DNA of 42,248 nt from contig JAUXWZ010000073.1 in the NCBI GenBank assembly GCA_030684835.1, positions 1 to 42,248 of the forward strand. The letters are read 5' to 3'. The stretch comes from Beijerinckiaceae bacterium. Its GTDB lineage: Bacteria; Pseudomonadota; Alphaproteobacteria; Rhizobiales; Beijerinckiaceae. Shown in pieces: positions 25,447-33,680 of the stretch. The stretch's first letter is position 1; each line of letters begins with the position of its first letter. The notes beneath the pieces are model-generated. The model was not told the origin of the DNA, ran no database searches, and saw nothing but the letters and a program-made list of their open reading frames with translations. Made by a program: the position numbers and the translations under genes.

Positions 25447-26489
25447 GCGGTCACCACTTTCCACGGGATTTGCTCGCCTCCACGATAGATCAGCGCGCGC
25501 TCTTCTGGCCCATCGAAGATAACTTCTTCGGGCGCTGTCCACGAAGTTTTCTCGAGGGTGATCGTGTCAGAATTGGGCGGCAGTCCATAATGCCGCGGGC
25601 CGTTGAGAGAAGCGAACTTCTCTAGGTTCTCGAGCTTTCCATCCTCATCAAAAATCTGCGCATAGGTTTCTATGCAGACGGGAGAGTTAAACAGACCAGC
25701 CGCGCCAACGACACCAAGCTTTCGCGCGACAGGGTGCGGCGCAGAATCTGTGCCCAGAAAGAAGCACGCTTCGCCCGATGTCGCCGCCTGCCGGATGGCG
25801 ACGCGGTCCTGCTCAGTTTTAATGACGGGCATGCAATACATGTAAGGACGATTGCCCCAGCCCAGCCAGTCCGTGCGGTTGAGTTGCATGTGATAGGGCG
25901 TAACGCTGGCGCCAACTTGCGGCGCTGCCGAGCGCACGTAATCGATGCCGATCTTCGATGAAATGTGCTCGAAGACGATCTTCAGGCCGGGAAACTTTTG
26001 CGTCATTGGAATGAGACGGCGGTCAATAAATACCGCCTCGCGATCAAAGACATCAACTGCCGGATCAACCTCCTCGCAATGGATCAGCAACAGCATGCCG
26101 ATCTTTTCCATGCGCGCCAGCACCCGCTCGATTTTTGCGTAATCAGTCACACCAGCCGCAGAGTTGGTCGTGGCGTTGGCGGGATAGAGCTTCACAGCCG
26201 TGAAAACGCCCTCCTTGAAGCCGTGTTCGACGTCGTCTGGATCGGTGTCGTCGGTGAGGTAGCACGTCATCAGTGGCGTGAATTTCGTGTCCGCGGGCAA
26301 TACAGCCAATGCTCTTTGCCGATAGGCGGCGGCGTCAGCTGCGGTCAGCACGGGCGGCACGAGATTGGGCATAAGAATCGCGCGGCCAAACGCGCGCGCT
26401 GTGAAGGGCAGCGCGGCTTTCAGCATGGCGCCATCGCGCACGTGCAGGTGCCAGTCGTCGGGCCGGGTGATCGTGATGCGTGTCGTCAT
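25443..26489 (-). CDS. pyrC: Class II dihydroorotase (PyrC) or paralogue with a changed substrate
   Basis: 348 residues, the same length as E. coli PyrC. Counterparts of all metal and catalytic residues are present with a constant offset: H14, H16, R18, N42, K100 (carbamylated Lys), H137, H175, D248 and H252. PyrC closes carbamoyl-aspartate to dihydroorotate and also hydrolyses the cyclic form. One pocket change is seen: Met220 where E. coli has Leu222. The ATG at 26489 gives the family N-terminus. Tight packing with an amidase (4-nt overlap) and a molybdenum hydroxylase (28-nt gap) is unusual for a pyrimidine-synthesis gene; it may be ordinary pyrC caught in the operon or a catabolic cyclic-amide hydrolase. 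Confidence 0.88.
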   Translation of the reverse strand: MTTRITITRPDDWHLHVRDGAMLKAALPFTARAFGRAILMPNLVPPVLTAADAAAYRQRALAVLPADTKFTPLMTCYLTDDTDPDDVEHGFKEGVFTAVKLYPANATTNSAAGVTDYAKIERVLARMEKIGMLLLIHCEEVDPAVDVFDREAVFIDRRLIPMTQKFPGLKIVFEHISSKIGIDYVRSAAPQVGASVTPYHMQLNRTDWLGWGNRPYMYCMPVIKTEQDRVAIRQAATSGEACFFLGTDSAPHPVARKLGVVGAAGLFNSPVCIETYAQIFDEDGKLENLEKFASLNGPRHYGLPPNSDTITLEKTSWTAPEEVIFDGPEERALIYRGGEQIPWKVVTA

Positions 26490-26517
26490 GGGGAGCCTTC
26501 TCTCAAACTTTCTGCGC

Positions 26518-28848
26518 TCACGCGGAGCGCCCCTCCACGAATGCAATAATGTCGTGCGGCAAGATGGGCGTGCGCACAACGCGCGCGCCGAATGGCGTAA
26601 GCGCATCATCGACTGCCGACGAAATCGCCGCTGTCATGGGAATGACGCCTGTTTCGCCGACACCCTTCACGCCAAGTTCGTTGAGCGGCGTTGGCGATTC
26701 CTGATGCAGGAGCTTGATACGCGCTGGCGTTTCGGTCGAAGTAACCAGTAGATATTCAGCGAGCGTCATCGAAAGCGGCTGTGCGTTTTCGTCATACGAC
26801 ATCTGCTCAAAGAGCGCATTGCCGATGCCGTGAATGATTCCGCCAATCACCTGTCCTTCAACGATCTGCGGATGAATGACGCGTCCGCAATCGTGGGAGA
26901 AGGTGATGTTGACGATGTGCACCTGCCCGGTCGCAATATCGACTTCAACTTCGACGACCGCGGCGCCATTGGCGTAGGTCATGTCGTTGATGATGACGCG
27001 CTCGGTGGCCTCAAGGCCCGGCGACACGCCGCCCGGCATGTAATAGCCTGGCAATCCCGCAACAGCGCGTGAGATTTCGCCCAGCGATAGCGAGCGCCCA
27101 TCCGCGCCGCGCACGCGCACACGATCGCCTTCCAGCTCGAGCGCCTGCTCGCCAACGTCCAGCATCGCGCTTGCAACCGTCATCGCCTTCTTGCGCACGG
27201 CGAGCGCGGCTGCGTGGGCAGAGGCGCCAGCCATCACCGCCTGTCGACTGTTGAAGCCGCCCATACCAAGCTCAATCGCCGCGGTGTCGCCTGTTGTGAT
27301 GACAAGATTGTTCACGTCGCCGCCGAGCTGTTCGGCCACGACCTGCGCAATCATTGTCTTCGTGCTCTGCCCCATGGCTGCGGCGCCGGTGGCGACGTGA
27401 ATACGGCTGTTTTCCGCCACGCGTACGCTCACGGGCTCGAAAGGTCCGCGCCCCGTGCCTTCGACATAGTTTGCAATGCCGATACCGATGTATCGACCCT
27501 GTTTGCGCGCCTGCGCCTGGCGGGCGGGAAAGTCATCCCAACCTGCGGCCTCAAGCGCTTCAGCCTGGCTGCGCGGATAATTGCCGCTATCAAGGATAAC
27601 CTGCATGCCGCCGCGCGTCTTCATCGGCGTGGCGTAGGGCATCTTTTCAGCCGGCACCAGATTGCGGCGGCGCACCTCTGCGCGATCAATATTCAGTTCG
27701 CGCGCCACCTTGTCGAGCAGTCGCTCCATCACGAACACGGCCTGCGGTTGGCCTGCGCCGCGAATAGGCGTCACCGGCGTCTTGTTGGTGAGCGCCAGCT
27801 TGATATCCAGTTTCAACGCAGGCACGACGTAGGCCAGCGTCAGCGCTGCCGCCGAGCCGTACGGGACATTGACGCCGCGCGCTGTCCAGGCGCCGTGATC
27901 GTGCACGAGATCGCCGCGCAGGCCCAGGATGCGTCCATCGCCATCGACGGCTATTTCCATCGTCCAGATCTGATCGCGCTCCTGCGTCGTGGAGACGAAA
28001 TGTTCGCGACGGTCCTCAATCCATTTTATGGGCCGCTTGAACAACAGCGCGGCCAGTGTGATGGCCACTTCTTCGGGATAGAAGACCAGCTTGGGGCCAA
28101 AGCCGCCGCCAACGTCAGGCGTGACAACGCGCAACTGGTTTTCATCAAGGCGTAGAATGTCGAGCAGATAACGCTTGGCCGCATGGGGCGTCTGCGTGGA
28201 GCTCCAGACGGTGATCTTGTCGTCCAGATCATCATAGGCGGCGACGACGCCGCGACCCTCCAGGCTGTGCGCTACGCCGCGATGCTGCGTCAGCGTTTCC
28301 TTGAACACATGGGCGGCATTTGCGAACGCCGCGTCAGCATCGCCGTAGTTGAAATCAAATTGTGCGCAGAGATTGTGCGGCGAGGCCGCGTGCGCGGTGG
28401 GGGCGCCGGGCTCGAGCGCAGCGACGCAGTCAGACACGGCAGGCAATGGATCGTAGTCAACCAACACCATCGAGGCGGCGTCCTCGGCGACATACCTGTC
28501 GCATGCGATAATCATCGCGATGGGTTCGCCTACGTGGACGACTTCGTCCTCGACGAGGATCGGACGATCCAGCTCTTGCCGGAAGGCAGGGCTGGGCAGC
28601 GCCACGCGCAGCTTGTTTTCACTGACGTGGGGCAGAATGTCCGCAGCAGTCCAAATGGCAAGGACGCCGGGCAAGGCGCGCGCAGCGTCGCAATCGATGG
28701 ACAGGATTTTCGCGTGCGCAAATGAACTGCGCACGAACGCGACATGAACCATGCCGGGCAGCGCAATGTCGTCGACGAAGCGACCGTTACCGCGCAGCAG
28801 CGGCGGATCTTCCAGCCGCGCTATGCTTTGCCCGAAGACACTGGCCAT
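26518..28848 (-). CDS. Molybdenum hydroxylase B, molybdopterin-binding large subunit
   Basis: 776 residues. Motifs: DVGGGFGPKLVFYPEE (245-260), loop TPIRGAGQPQA (360-370) where the usual aromatic before Arg is replaced, and KGVGETG with catalytic Glu732. This loop differs from those of sets A and C, so the substrate is probably different. No CO-dehydrogenase Cys. Start ATG 28848 is chosen because AGAGGAGG lies upstream and the family begins shortly before GQSIARLEDP; ATGs at 28881 and 28908 are alternatives. It heads the minus-strand train; its own small and medium subunits lie about 10 kb downstream. Confidence 0.93.
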   Translation of the reverse strand: MASVFGQSIARLEDPPLLRGNGRFVDDIALPGMVHVAFVRSSFAHAKILSIDCDAARALPGVLAIWTAADILPHVSENKLRVALPSPAFRQELDRPILVEDEVVHVGEPIAMIIACDRYVAEDAASMVLVDYDPLPAVSDCVAALEPGAPTAHAASPHNLCAQFDFNYGDADAAFANAAHVFKETLTQHRGVAHSLEGRGVVAAYDDLDDKITVWSSTQTPHAAKRYLLDILRLDENQLRVVTPDVGGGFGPKLVFYPEEVAITLAALLFKRPIKWIEDRREHFVSTTQERDQIWTMEIAVDGDGRILGLRGDLVHDHGAWTARGVNVPYGSAAALTLAYVVPALKLDIKLALTNKTPVTPIRGAGQPQAVFVMERLLDKVARELNIDRAEVRRRNLVPAEKMPYATPMKTRGGMQVILDSGNYPRSQAEALEAAGWDDFPARQAQARKQGRYIGIGIANYVEGTGRGPFEPVSVRVAENSRIHVATGAAAMGQSTKTMIAQVVAEQLGGDVNNLVITTGDTAAIELGMGGFNSRQAVMAGASAHAAALAVRKKAMTVASAMLDVGEQALELEGDRVRVRGADGRSLSLGEISRAVAGLPGYYMPGGVSPGLEATERVIINDMTYANGAAVVEVEVDIATGQVHIVNITFSHDCGRVIHPQIVEGQVIGGIIHGIGNALFEQMSYDENAQPLSMTLAEYLLVTSTETPARIKLLHQESPTPLNELGVKGVGETGVIPMTAAISSAVDDALTPFGARVVRTPILPHDIIAFVEGRSA

Positions 28849-29061
28849 GAAAACGAGATCCTCCTCTGGCCTGTTTGCCATCCAGGCTGGATTTAAGTGA
28901 GTTAGCAAAGCCCCGGAAGCTTGTCACGAATTTTGTTGCTCGTCACATTTTCTGGACAATTCCCTAAAATCGGACTACCTTGTCAAGAGACATTGCGGAC
29001 GCTCCAATAGGGTCGGCGGGCGATCGCTACTGCATATTTTTTCATACCAGAGGAGACGTCG
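28849..29061. promoter_or_regulatory. Divergent promoter region between hydroxylase B and the UbiD gene
   Basis: For the plus strand, TTGTCA (28980-28985) and TCCAAT (29003-29008) are 17 nt apart, about 50 nt before the UbiD start. A weak copy of the operator-like motif, ACGAATTTTGTTGC, is at 28926-28939 (10 of 14 positions). No clear minus-strand promoter was picked out. Confidence 0.35.
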
Positions 29062-30516
29062 GTGGACGCTATCGTACGCAAGGCGCAAAGCCAGGATCTG
29101 CGGGACTGGATCAAGCAGATGGAGGCGGCCGGTGAATTAATTCACGTAAGTGGCGCTGACCGTGAAGCGGAAATTGGCGGCATCATCGATATCGCGATGC
29201 GGAAAATGGGGCGCCCGTCCGTCCTGTTCGACAACGTGCCCGGATACAAGCCCGGCTTTCGCGTCCTCTCGAATTTGCTCACCTCGGTCCGGCGCATTTC
29301 ATTGACGCTCGGCCTGCCCGCCAACACGTCGGAAGTCGATCTCGTTCGCTTTTGGCGCGACTACATGCGCGATGCGCCGACCATCGAGCCGAAGGTGGTG
29401 AACACTGGCGCGCTGCTCGAAAATTCCTTTGAAGGCGACGACATCGACCTTCTTTCCATTCCCGCGCCGCGCTGGCATGAGGGTGATGGCGGCTATTTCA
29501 TCGGCACCGGCTGCATGGTGATCATGAAGGATCCCGAATCGGGCTGGGTGAACTACGGCGCCTATCGCGTGCAGGCGCACGACAAGAAGACCGCCTCCGT
29601 GATGATCTCGAAGGGCAAGCACGGCGATATTTTGATGCGCAAGTATCATGACGCCGGCAAGCCCTGCCCCATCGCCGTCGTCGTCGGCGTGCATCCCGGC
29701 CTCTTCGCTGTCGCCGGCCTCGAAATCCCTTACGGCAAGAACGAGTTTGACGCTGCGGGCGGACTTTTGGGAGACGCCGTGCGCGTCATTCATGGGCCCG
29801 TCACCGGGCTGCCGATCCCCGCCGAAGCGGAAATCGCTTTTGAAGGTTATGTGCACAAGGACGATCTGGTCGAGGAAGGCCCGCTCGGCGAGTGGACCGG
29901 CTATTACGCTGGCGGGCGCGCCATGCGTCCGGCGATCCGCATCGAGCGACTGTGGCACCGCAACGACCCGATTCTCACGGGCGCCATTCCCGGCATTCCG
30001 CCCAACGACGACACGTTCTATCGCGGCACAGCGCGCGCCGGCGTGGTGTGGCACGAACTTGAGGCAGCCGGCGTGCCGGGCGTCAAGGGCGTGTGGTCGC
30101 ATGAGGCGGGCGGCAGCCGCATGTGGCTCACCGTGTCCATCAAGCAGATGTATGCCGGCCATTCAAAGCAGGCTGGGCTCATCGCATCGCAATGCCATGC
30201 GGGCGCTTACGCCAACCGCGTCGTGGTTGTGGTGGACGATGACATCGATCCCGCCGACATGGACAAGGTTGTCTGGTCGATCTGCACGCGCTGCGACCCG
30301 CGCGATGACGTGCAGATTCTCAACGGCTGCTGGAGCACGCATCTTGATCCGATGTCGTATCCTTCCGACAAGCACAACATGAACTCGCGCGTGGTCATCG
30401 ATGCGTGCACGCCGTGGAACCGTCTGGACACCTGGCCGGAAGTGGTGAAGAACAGCGACAAGCTCGAAAAGCAGGTTCGCGACAAGTTCAGCTCCTTCCT
30501 GCCCACCGATTGGTGA
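29062..30516 (+). CDS. UbiD-family prenyl-FMN-dependent (de)carboxylase
   Basis: 484 residues. Residues aligned with the fungal Fdc1 enzyme are all found: metal/cofactor ligands N164, H187 and E228, and catalytic R169, E272 and E277 (YRV and EEGPLGEWTGYY). UbiD-type enzymes reversibly remove carboxylate from unsaturated, aromatic or heteroaromatic acids using prenylated FMN made by UbiX; no ubiX is in the window. GTG start with AGAGGAGACGTCG upstream. It is 23 nt before an XRE-type regulator and divergent from hydroxylase B. An acidic aromatic or heteroaromatic substrate shared with the island is likely but unproven. Confidence 0.93.
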   Translation: MDAIVRKAQSQDLRDWIKQMEAAGELIHVSGADREAEIGGIIDIAMRKMGRPSVLFDNVPGYKPGFRVLSNLLTSVRRISLTLGLPANTSEVDLVRFWRDYMRDAPTIEPKVVNTGALLENSFEGDDIDLLSIPAPRWHEGDGGYFIGTGCMVIMKDPESGWVNYGAYRVQAHDKKTASVMISKGKHGDILMRKYHDAGKPCPIAVVVGVHPGLFAVAGLEIPYGKNEFDAAGGLLGDAVRVIHGPVTGLPIPAEAEIAFEGYVHKDDLVEEGPLGEWTGYYAGGRAMRPAIRIERLWHRNDPILTGAIPGIPPNDDTFYRGTARAGVVWHELEAAGVPGVKGVWSHEAGGSRMWLTVSIKQMYAGHSKQAGLIASQCHAGAYANRVVVVVDDDIDPADMDKVVWSICTRCDPRDDVQILNGCWSTHLDPMSYPSDKHNMNSRVVIDACTPWNRLDTWPEVVKNSDKLEKQVRDKFSSFLPTDW

Positions 30517-30539
30517 TCTGACGCTCGCGGTAAATAGAC

Positions 30540-31490
30540 ATGGCGTTTCGTTTTGATGAAATTGGAAACAGGCTCCGTGCCTATCGCATGGGCTCGGGCC
30601 TGAGCGCGGACGAGATCGCCAAACAGCTTGGCATCTCGCGCACAGCGCTCTACCGGTTTGAAAAAGGCGAACTCGCCAAGATTGAAACGCTCGACAAGCT
30701 CGCCGAGCTGCTGGGCGTCTCCATTCCCACGCTGCTTGGCGTGGGCATCGAATACATCCCCTCCGCCGTCAGCTATTTCGAACGCGTGAGGCAAATTGAG
30801 GAAACCGCCGAGCATATTGTTGTGCTCGCGGGGCCAATCTCATTTTTGCTGGCCTCTGACTCCTTCTTGCCGACGCTGCAAGAGGTGTTGACCGAGAACA
30901 TCAGTAAGAATGCCCCCGAACGCTCAAAGGCAATGGGCGATATTCCCAAGATCATCGACATTCTGCAGGCGCGCAAACGGTGCTATCGCGAGCGCACGCC
31001 TCATGTCGTGAACCTTATTTCCGCTTTCGAGATCGAGCGTTTTCTCAACCACGGATTTATTGGTCGCGCGGGCTTGAGTGATTCCGTGCTCGCCAAGCGC
31101 AAGGCTCTCGCACGTCGCGAGATTGAGCATTTCGCCAATCTCATCGAAGATCAGCCCATGGGCGTGCAAGTCGGCATCGTGCTCGATACGTTGCCGCACA
31201 CTGGCTTTCAACTGATCCGTCAGCCAGACAAGCGCTGCCTGGTGCTCAGCCCGTTTCGTCTTGGCGGCGAACCCAATGTCAGCGTCGGCGTTGCGATGAT
31301 CACATCGGCGCCAGACGCCATTGCGCTGCATGAAAAAGCCGTCACGGAAATGTGGTCGCGCGCGCTGAAGGGACCAGCGGCGCTTGCCTGCATCCGGCAT
31401 CTGCTCGACAACGCAAGCGCTGGCAAGCGCGTCAATGTCGAAGACTTCAGCAAGTTTCTGTCCGCACGCCAGGGAGTGCGGAGCGCCTGA
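30540..31490 (+). CDS. XRE-family regulator with a large C-terminal domain
   Basis: 316 residues. An N-terminal helix-turn-helix of the XRE/Cro type spans about residues 8-65 (SADEIAKQLGISRTALYRFE). The remaining 250 residues have no motif I can name and may be an effector-sensing domain. There is no peptidase or cupin motif. It follows the UbiD gene closely and probably shares its transcript. It is the only regulator inside the catabolic island, so it is the best candidate to bind the repeated palindrome upstream of the receptor genes (inference). Confidence 0.85.
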   Translation: MAFRFDEIGNRLRAYRMGSGLSADEIAKQLGISRTALYRFEKGELAKIETLDKLAELLGVSIPTLLGVGIEYIPSAVSYFERVRQIEETAEHIVVLAGPISFLLASDSFLPTLQEVLTENISKNAPERSKAMGDIPKIIDILQARKRCYRERTPHVVNLISAFEIERFLNHGFIGRAGLSDSVLAKRKALARREIEHFANLIEDQPMGVQVGIVLDTLPHTGFQLIRQPDKRCLVLSPFRLGGEPNVSVGVAMITSAPDAIALHEKAVTEMWSRALKGPAALACIRHLLDNASAGKRVNVEDFSKFLSARQGVRSA

Positions 31491-31502
31491 CCGTCAGGTC
31501 AG
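31487..31502. terminator. Short hairpin over two convergent stop codons
   Basis: CTGACC-GTCA-GGTCAG is a perfect 6-bp stem that contains the stop of the XRE gene and that of the aldolase gene, which are 3 nt apart. No T-run follows on either side, so it is at best a weak two-way terminator. Confidence 0.3.
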
Positions 31503-32309
31503 AACGCCTTCCGCCCGCATCGCGCGCAATGTCTGCGCCTTCCACAACTCCCACGGGCGCCCGACGCCCGCCAGATTGACTGCGTCCGCAAGTTCGCCTT
31601 CGCGTGCGCTCAGGGGCTTCATGCGTCCGCCCAGGAGCTTCGCATTAAGTTGCAGCTTGGCGTTTACCTCGGTGTAAACGGCGCGCATCACTGCATGCTG
31701 AAGGCTGGGGCCGACGGCCACTGAGCCGTGGCCGCGCATGAGACAGATGCTCTTGTCGCCCAAGGTGCGCGCGAGGGAGGCGCCCTTCAGGCGGTCACTG
31801 ATCAGCATGTCGGTTTCGCCGAACTCGTCCTCGATGTCGAAGACCGGCGCGCCCGCTGCAACATGAGCCGCTGTGTGGAAAATCGCCCGCATCGGCTCTT
31901 CCACCACTGTGAAGGGCACAACCGACAACGAATGGCTGTGCACGATGGCGTTCACATCCGGCCGCGTCTTGTAAATCTCACCGTGGATGAAGCGTTCGAG
32001 GAAGAGCGGCTTCGTGTTGCCGGCGCAACCGTTGGATTCAAGATCGAGCTCGACAACATCATCGCTCGTTGCGAGCGCAGGCGGCATCGAGCGCGTCATC
32101 AGGAAACGATCCGGCGCGTGGGGATGACGCACTGAGAGGTGGCCATAGGCGTCAAACACGTCTTCGGTTGCGCAGATTCGGCTGCCAATGGCGATATCGA
32201 GTTTTAGAGAAGGATCGATAGCGCCGCCAGACACCGGGCCATGAGAACCGTCCGACGAAATCGGCGCCGCGAACTGGGCGCCGTGACACGGGCAAAAGGA
32301 AATACGCAT
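31494..32309 (-). CDS. Class II aldolase/adducin-family protein
   Basis: 271 residues. The zinc site of fuculose-aldolase-type enzymes is complete: H124 and H126 (VHSHS), H194 (RGHG), with Glu111 in the position of the catalytic acid. Family members do retro-aldol cleavage, or decarboxylation of related acids. The first 30 residues are odd: FCPCHGAQF followed by SDG and GPVSGG looks like the second half of a Rieske [2Fe-2S] site, though the first Cys-x-His half is missing. No other ATG lies before residue 71, so this start is retained; AAGG lies upstream. It follows receptor 3 by 68 nt with a strong hairpin in the gap. Confidence 0.85.
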   Translation of the reverse strand: MRISFCPCHGAQFAAPISSDGSHGPVSGGAIDPSLKLDIAIGSRICATEDVFDAYGHLSVRHPHAPDRFLMTRSMPPALATSDDVVELDLESNGCAGNTKPLFLERFIHGEIYKTRPDVNAIVHSHSLSVVPFTVVEEPMRAIFHTAAHVAAGAPVFDIEDEFGETDMLISDRLKGASLARTLGDKSICLMRGHGSVAVGPSLQHAVMRAVYTEVNAKLQLNAKLLGGRMKPLSAREGELADAVNLAGVGRPWELWKAQTLRAMRAEGVLT

Positions 32310-32333
32310 CAGGCTCGCCTTGCGTCAGGATGA

Positions 32334-32365
32334 ATGATGAAGCGGGCGCCTGCCCGCCTCATCAT
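32334..32365 (-). other. 14-bp intergenic hairpin between receptor 3 and the aldolase gene
   Basis: On the minus strand ATGATGAGGCGGGC and GCCCGCTTCATCAT pair over 14 bp (one G-U) around an AGGC loop. It begins 12 nt after the receptor stop. Without a T-run it is probably a partial terminator or 3'-end stabiliser that sets different levels of receptor and aldolase mRNA (inference). Confidence 0.55.
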
Positions 32366-32377
32366 GATAGCGGATTT

Positions 32378-33397
32378 TTACTCCGCCGCCTTCTTTGCCT
32401 TTGCAATCATCTCCGGCGGCACAGCATAGACGCGCGCGGCGATGCTCTCGGCCTCGGCGCCCGAGATGGGATAGACCGGCATCAACGACTTGCCAGCCTC
32501 CGCCAGATAGTCCTTGTCCTTCATCGTCGCATCAAAGGCCGCCCGCAGCGCTTCAACGCGATCAGCGGGAACCTTTGGCGAGACGATGTATGGGCGGCCC
32601 AACTCGCCTGCGGCCGTCAATACATCAAGAATCGCCTTCTGTTCGTCAGTCTTGGCGAAGGTGCCGATGTATGGAAGATCCGCCGGCATGTCAGGCGCGC
32701 GCCCGGTCGTGAAGAGTACGAACGGCACAATCTTCTTGTCGCGAATCCAGTCCCCGGGAATGCTGCTCCATGAGTTGCAGTCCGCGTGCAGCTCGCCGCG
32801 CTCCAGCGCAAGACGGGTTTCCGCACTGCCTGGATAACCCAGGATCTGGCGCACTTTCAGGCCAAATACATTCCGCAGAATGGCGCCGTTGATGTAGACG
32901 CTTGTCCCCGGCCCCGTTGTGCCAAAAACAACTTCGTTGCGCTTGGCGACATCGTCCCAAGTCTTCATGCCCGTTTCGTGCCACGTGTAACAGACACGGA
33001 AATCGCGCGTAATCGATCCGATCCAGCGGTATTGCGTGAAGTTGACGCTGGCTTTTTCGGGATGTGTCAGAGACTCAGTAATGAGCCCATAGTTGAATGT
33101 GACGATGTTTGTCCCGTCAGTCGGAAGAGACGCATCGAGACGCTTCACCGCTGTCAGGCTTCCGGCGCCGGGCGCGTTCTGCACAATGACGTTCGGCTTT
33201 CCAGGAATATGCTTGTCGAAATGCCGCGCGAAGACGCGTGCATACTGATCGTATCCGCCGCCAGCCGTGAAGCCGACAACAAGATTGACGTTCTTGCCCT
33301 TGAAAAATTCGGCAGGCGTCTGGCTAAACGCTGCAGAAAAACCAGATGCCGATAGGACCGACGCAAGCGCCAGCGATCGTAGCCATGTGTCACGCAT
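32378..33397 (-). CDS. Bug/TctC-type periplasmic solute-binding receptor 3
   Basis: 339 residues with a signal peptide of about 25 residues (WLRSLALASVLSASGFSAAF). Family motifs: KNVNLVVGFTAGGGYDQYAR (35-54), IPGKPNVIV, NAPGAGS. The pocket region reads LHADCNSWSS, with a cysteine as in receptors 1 and 4 but other flanks. It is the first gene of a two-gene unit with the class II aldolase and has its own promoter region containing the palindrome 33506-33519, after the terminator of operon C. The ligand is unknown; a carboxylated metabolite is expected for the family. Confidence 0.92.
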   Translation of the reverse strand: MRDTWLRSLALASVLSASGFSAAFSQTPAEFFKGKNVNLVVGFTAGGGYDQYARVFARHFDKHIPGKPNVIVQNAPGAGSLTAVKRLDASLPTDGTNIVTFNYGLITESLTHPEKASVNFTQYRWIGSITRDFRVCYTWHETGMKTWDDVAKRNEVVFGTTGPGTSVYINGAILRNVFGLKVRQILGYPGSAETRLALERGELHADCNSWSSIPGDWIRDKKIVPFVLFTTGRAPDMPADLPYIGTFAKTDEQKAILDVLTAAGELGRPYIVSPKVPADRVEALRAAFDATMKDKDYLAEAGKSLMPVYPISGAEAESIAARVYAVPPEMIAKAKKAAE

Positions 33398-33505
33398 GAT
33401 GTCACCTCATCAGCGCGCCGCATGACCGCGAGGCGCTGTTGTATGGAATCAAAACTTCATCGTGCACGGCGAAGAGTGGTCTTCTGACCACTTTTGAAAA
33501 ACTAC

Positions 33506-33519
33506 GCCAATTTTGGTAC
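33506..33519. promoter_or_regulatory. Candidate operator GCCAATTTTGGTAC upstream of receptor 3
   Basis: Palindromic core CCAA-TT-TTGG, 109 nt before the receptor start. It differs at one position from the site upstream of receptor 1 (11599-11612). Confidence 0.45.
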
Positions 33520-33628
33520 GGCAGCAAGAATGTTAGTTGCGCAAATTGCTTCACTTTTTTGCAGACAGGATGCACTTTGCCCAAGCGTGATGCGCATTTT
33601 GCAAATTTGTAGGTTTGCGAGAGCGCGC

Positions 33629-33657
33629 AAAAAAAGGCCCCGCTAATTTGCGGGGCC
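33629..33657 (-). terminator. Rho-independent terminator of operon C
   Basis: On the minus strand GGCCCCGC-AAATTA-GCGGGGCC, a perfect 8-bp stem, is followed by seven T. It lies 23 nt after the stop of hydroxylase C large subunit and isolates that operon from receptor 3. Confidence 0.9.
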
Positions 33658-33680
33658 TCCTATTAAAACGGATTGATTTG

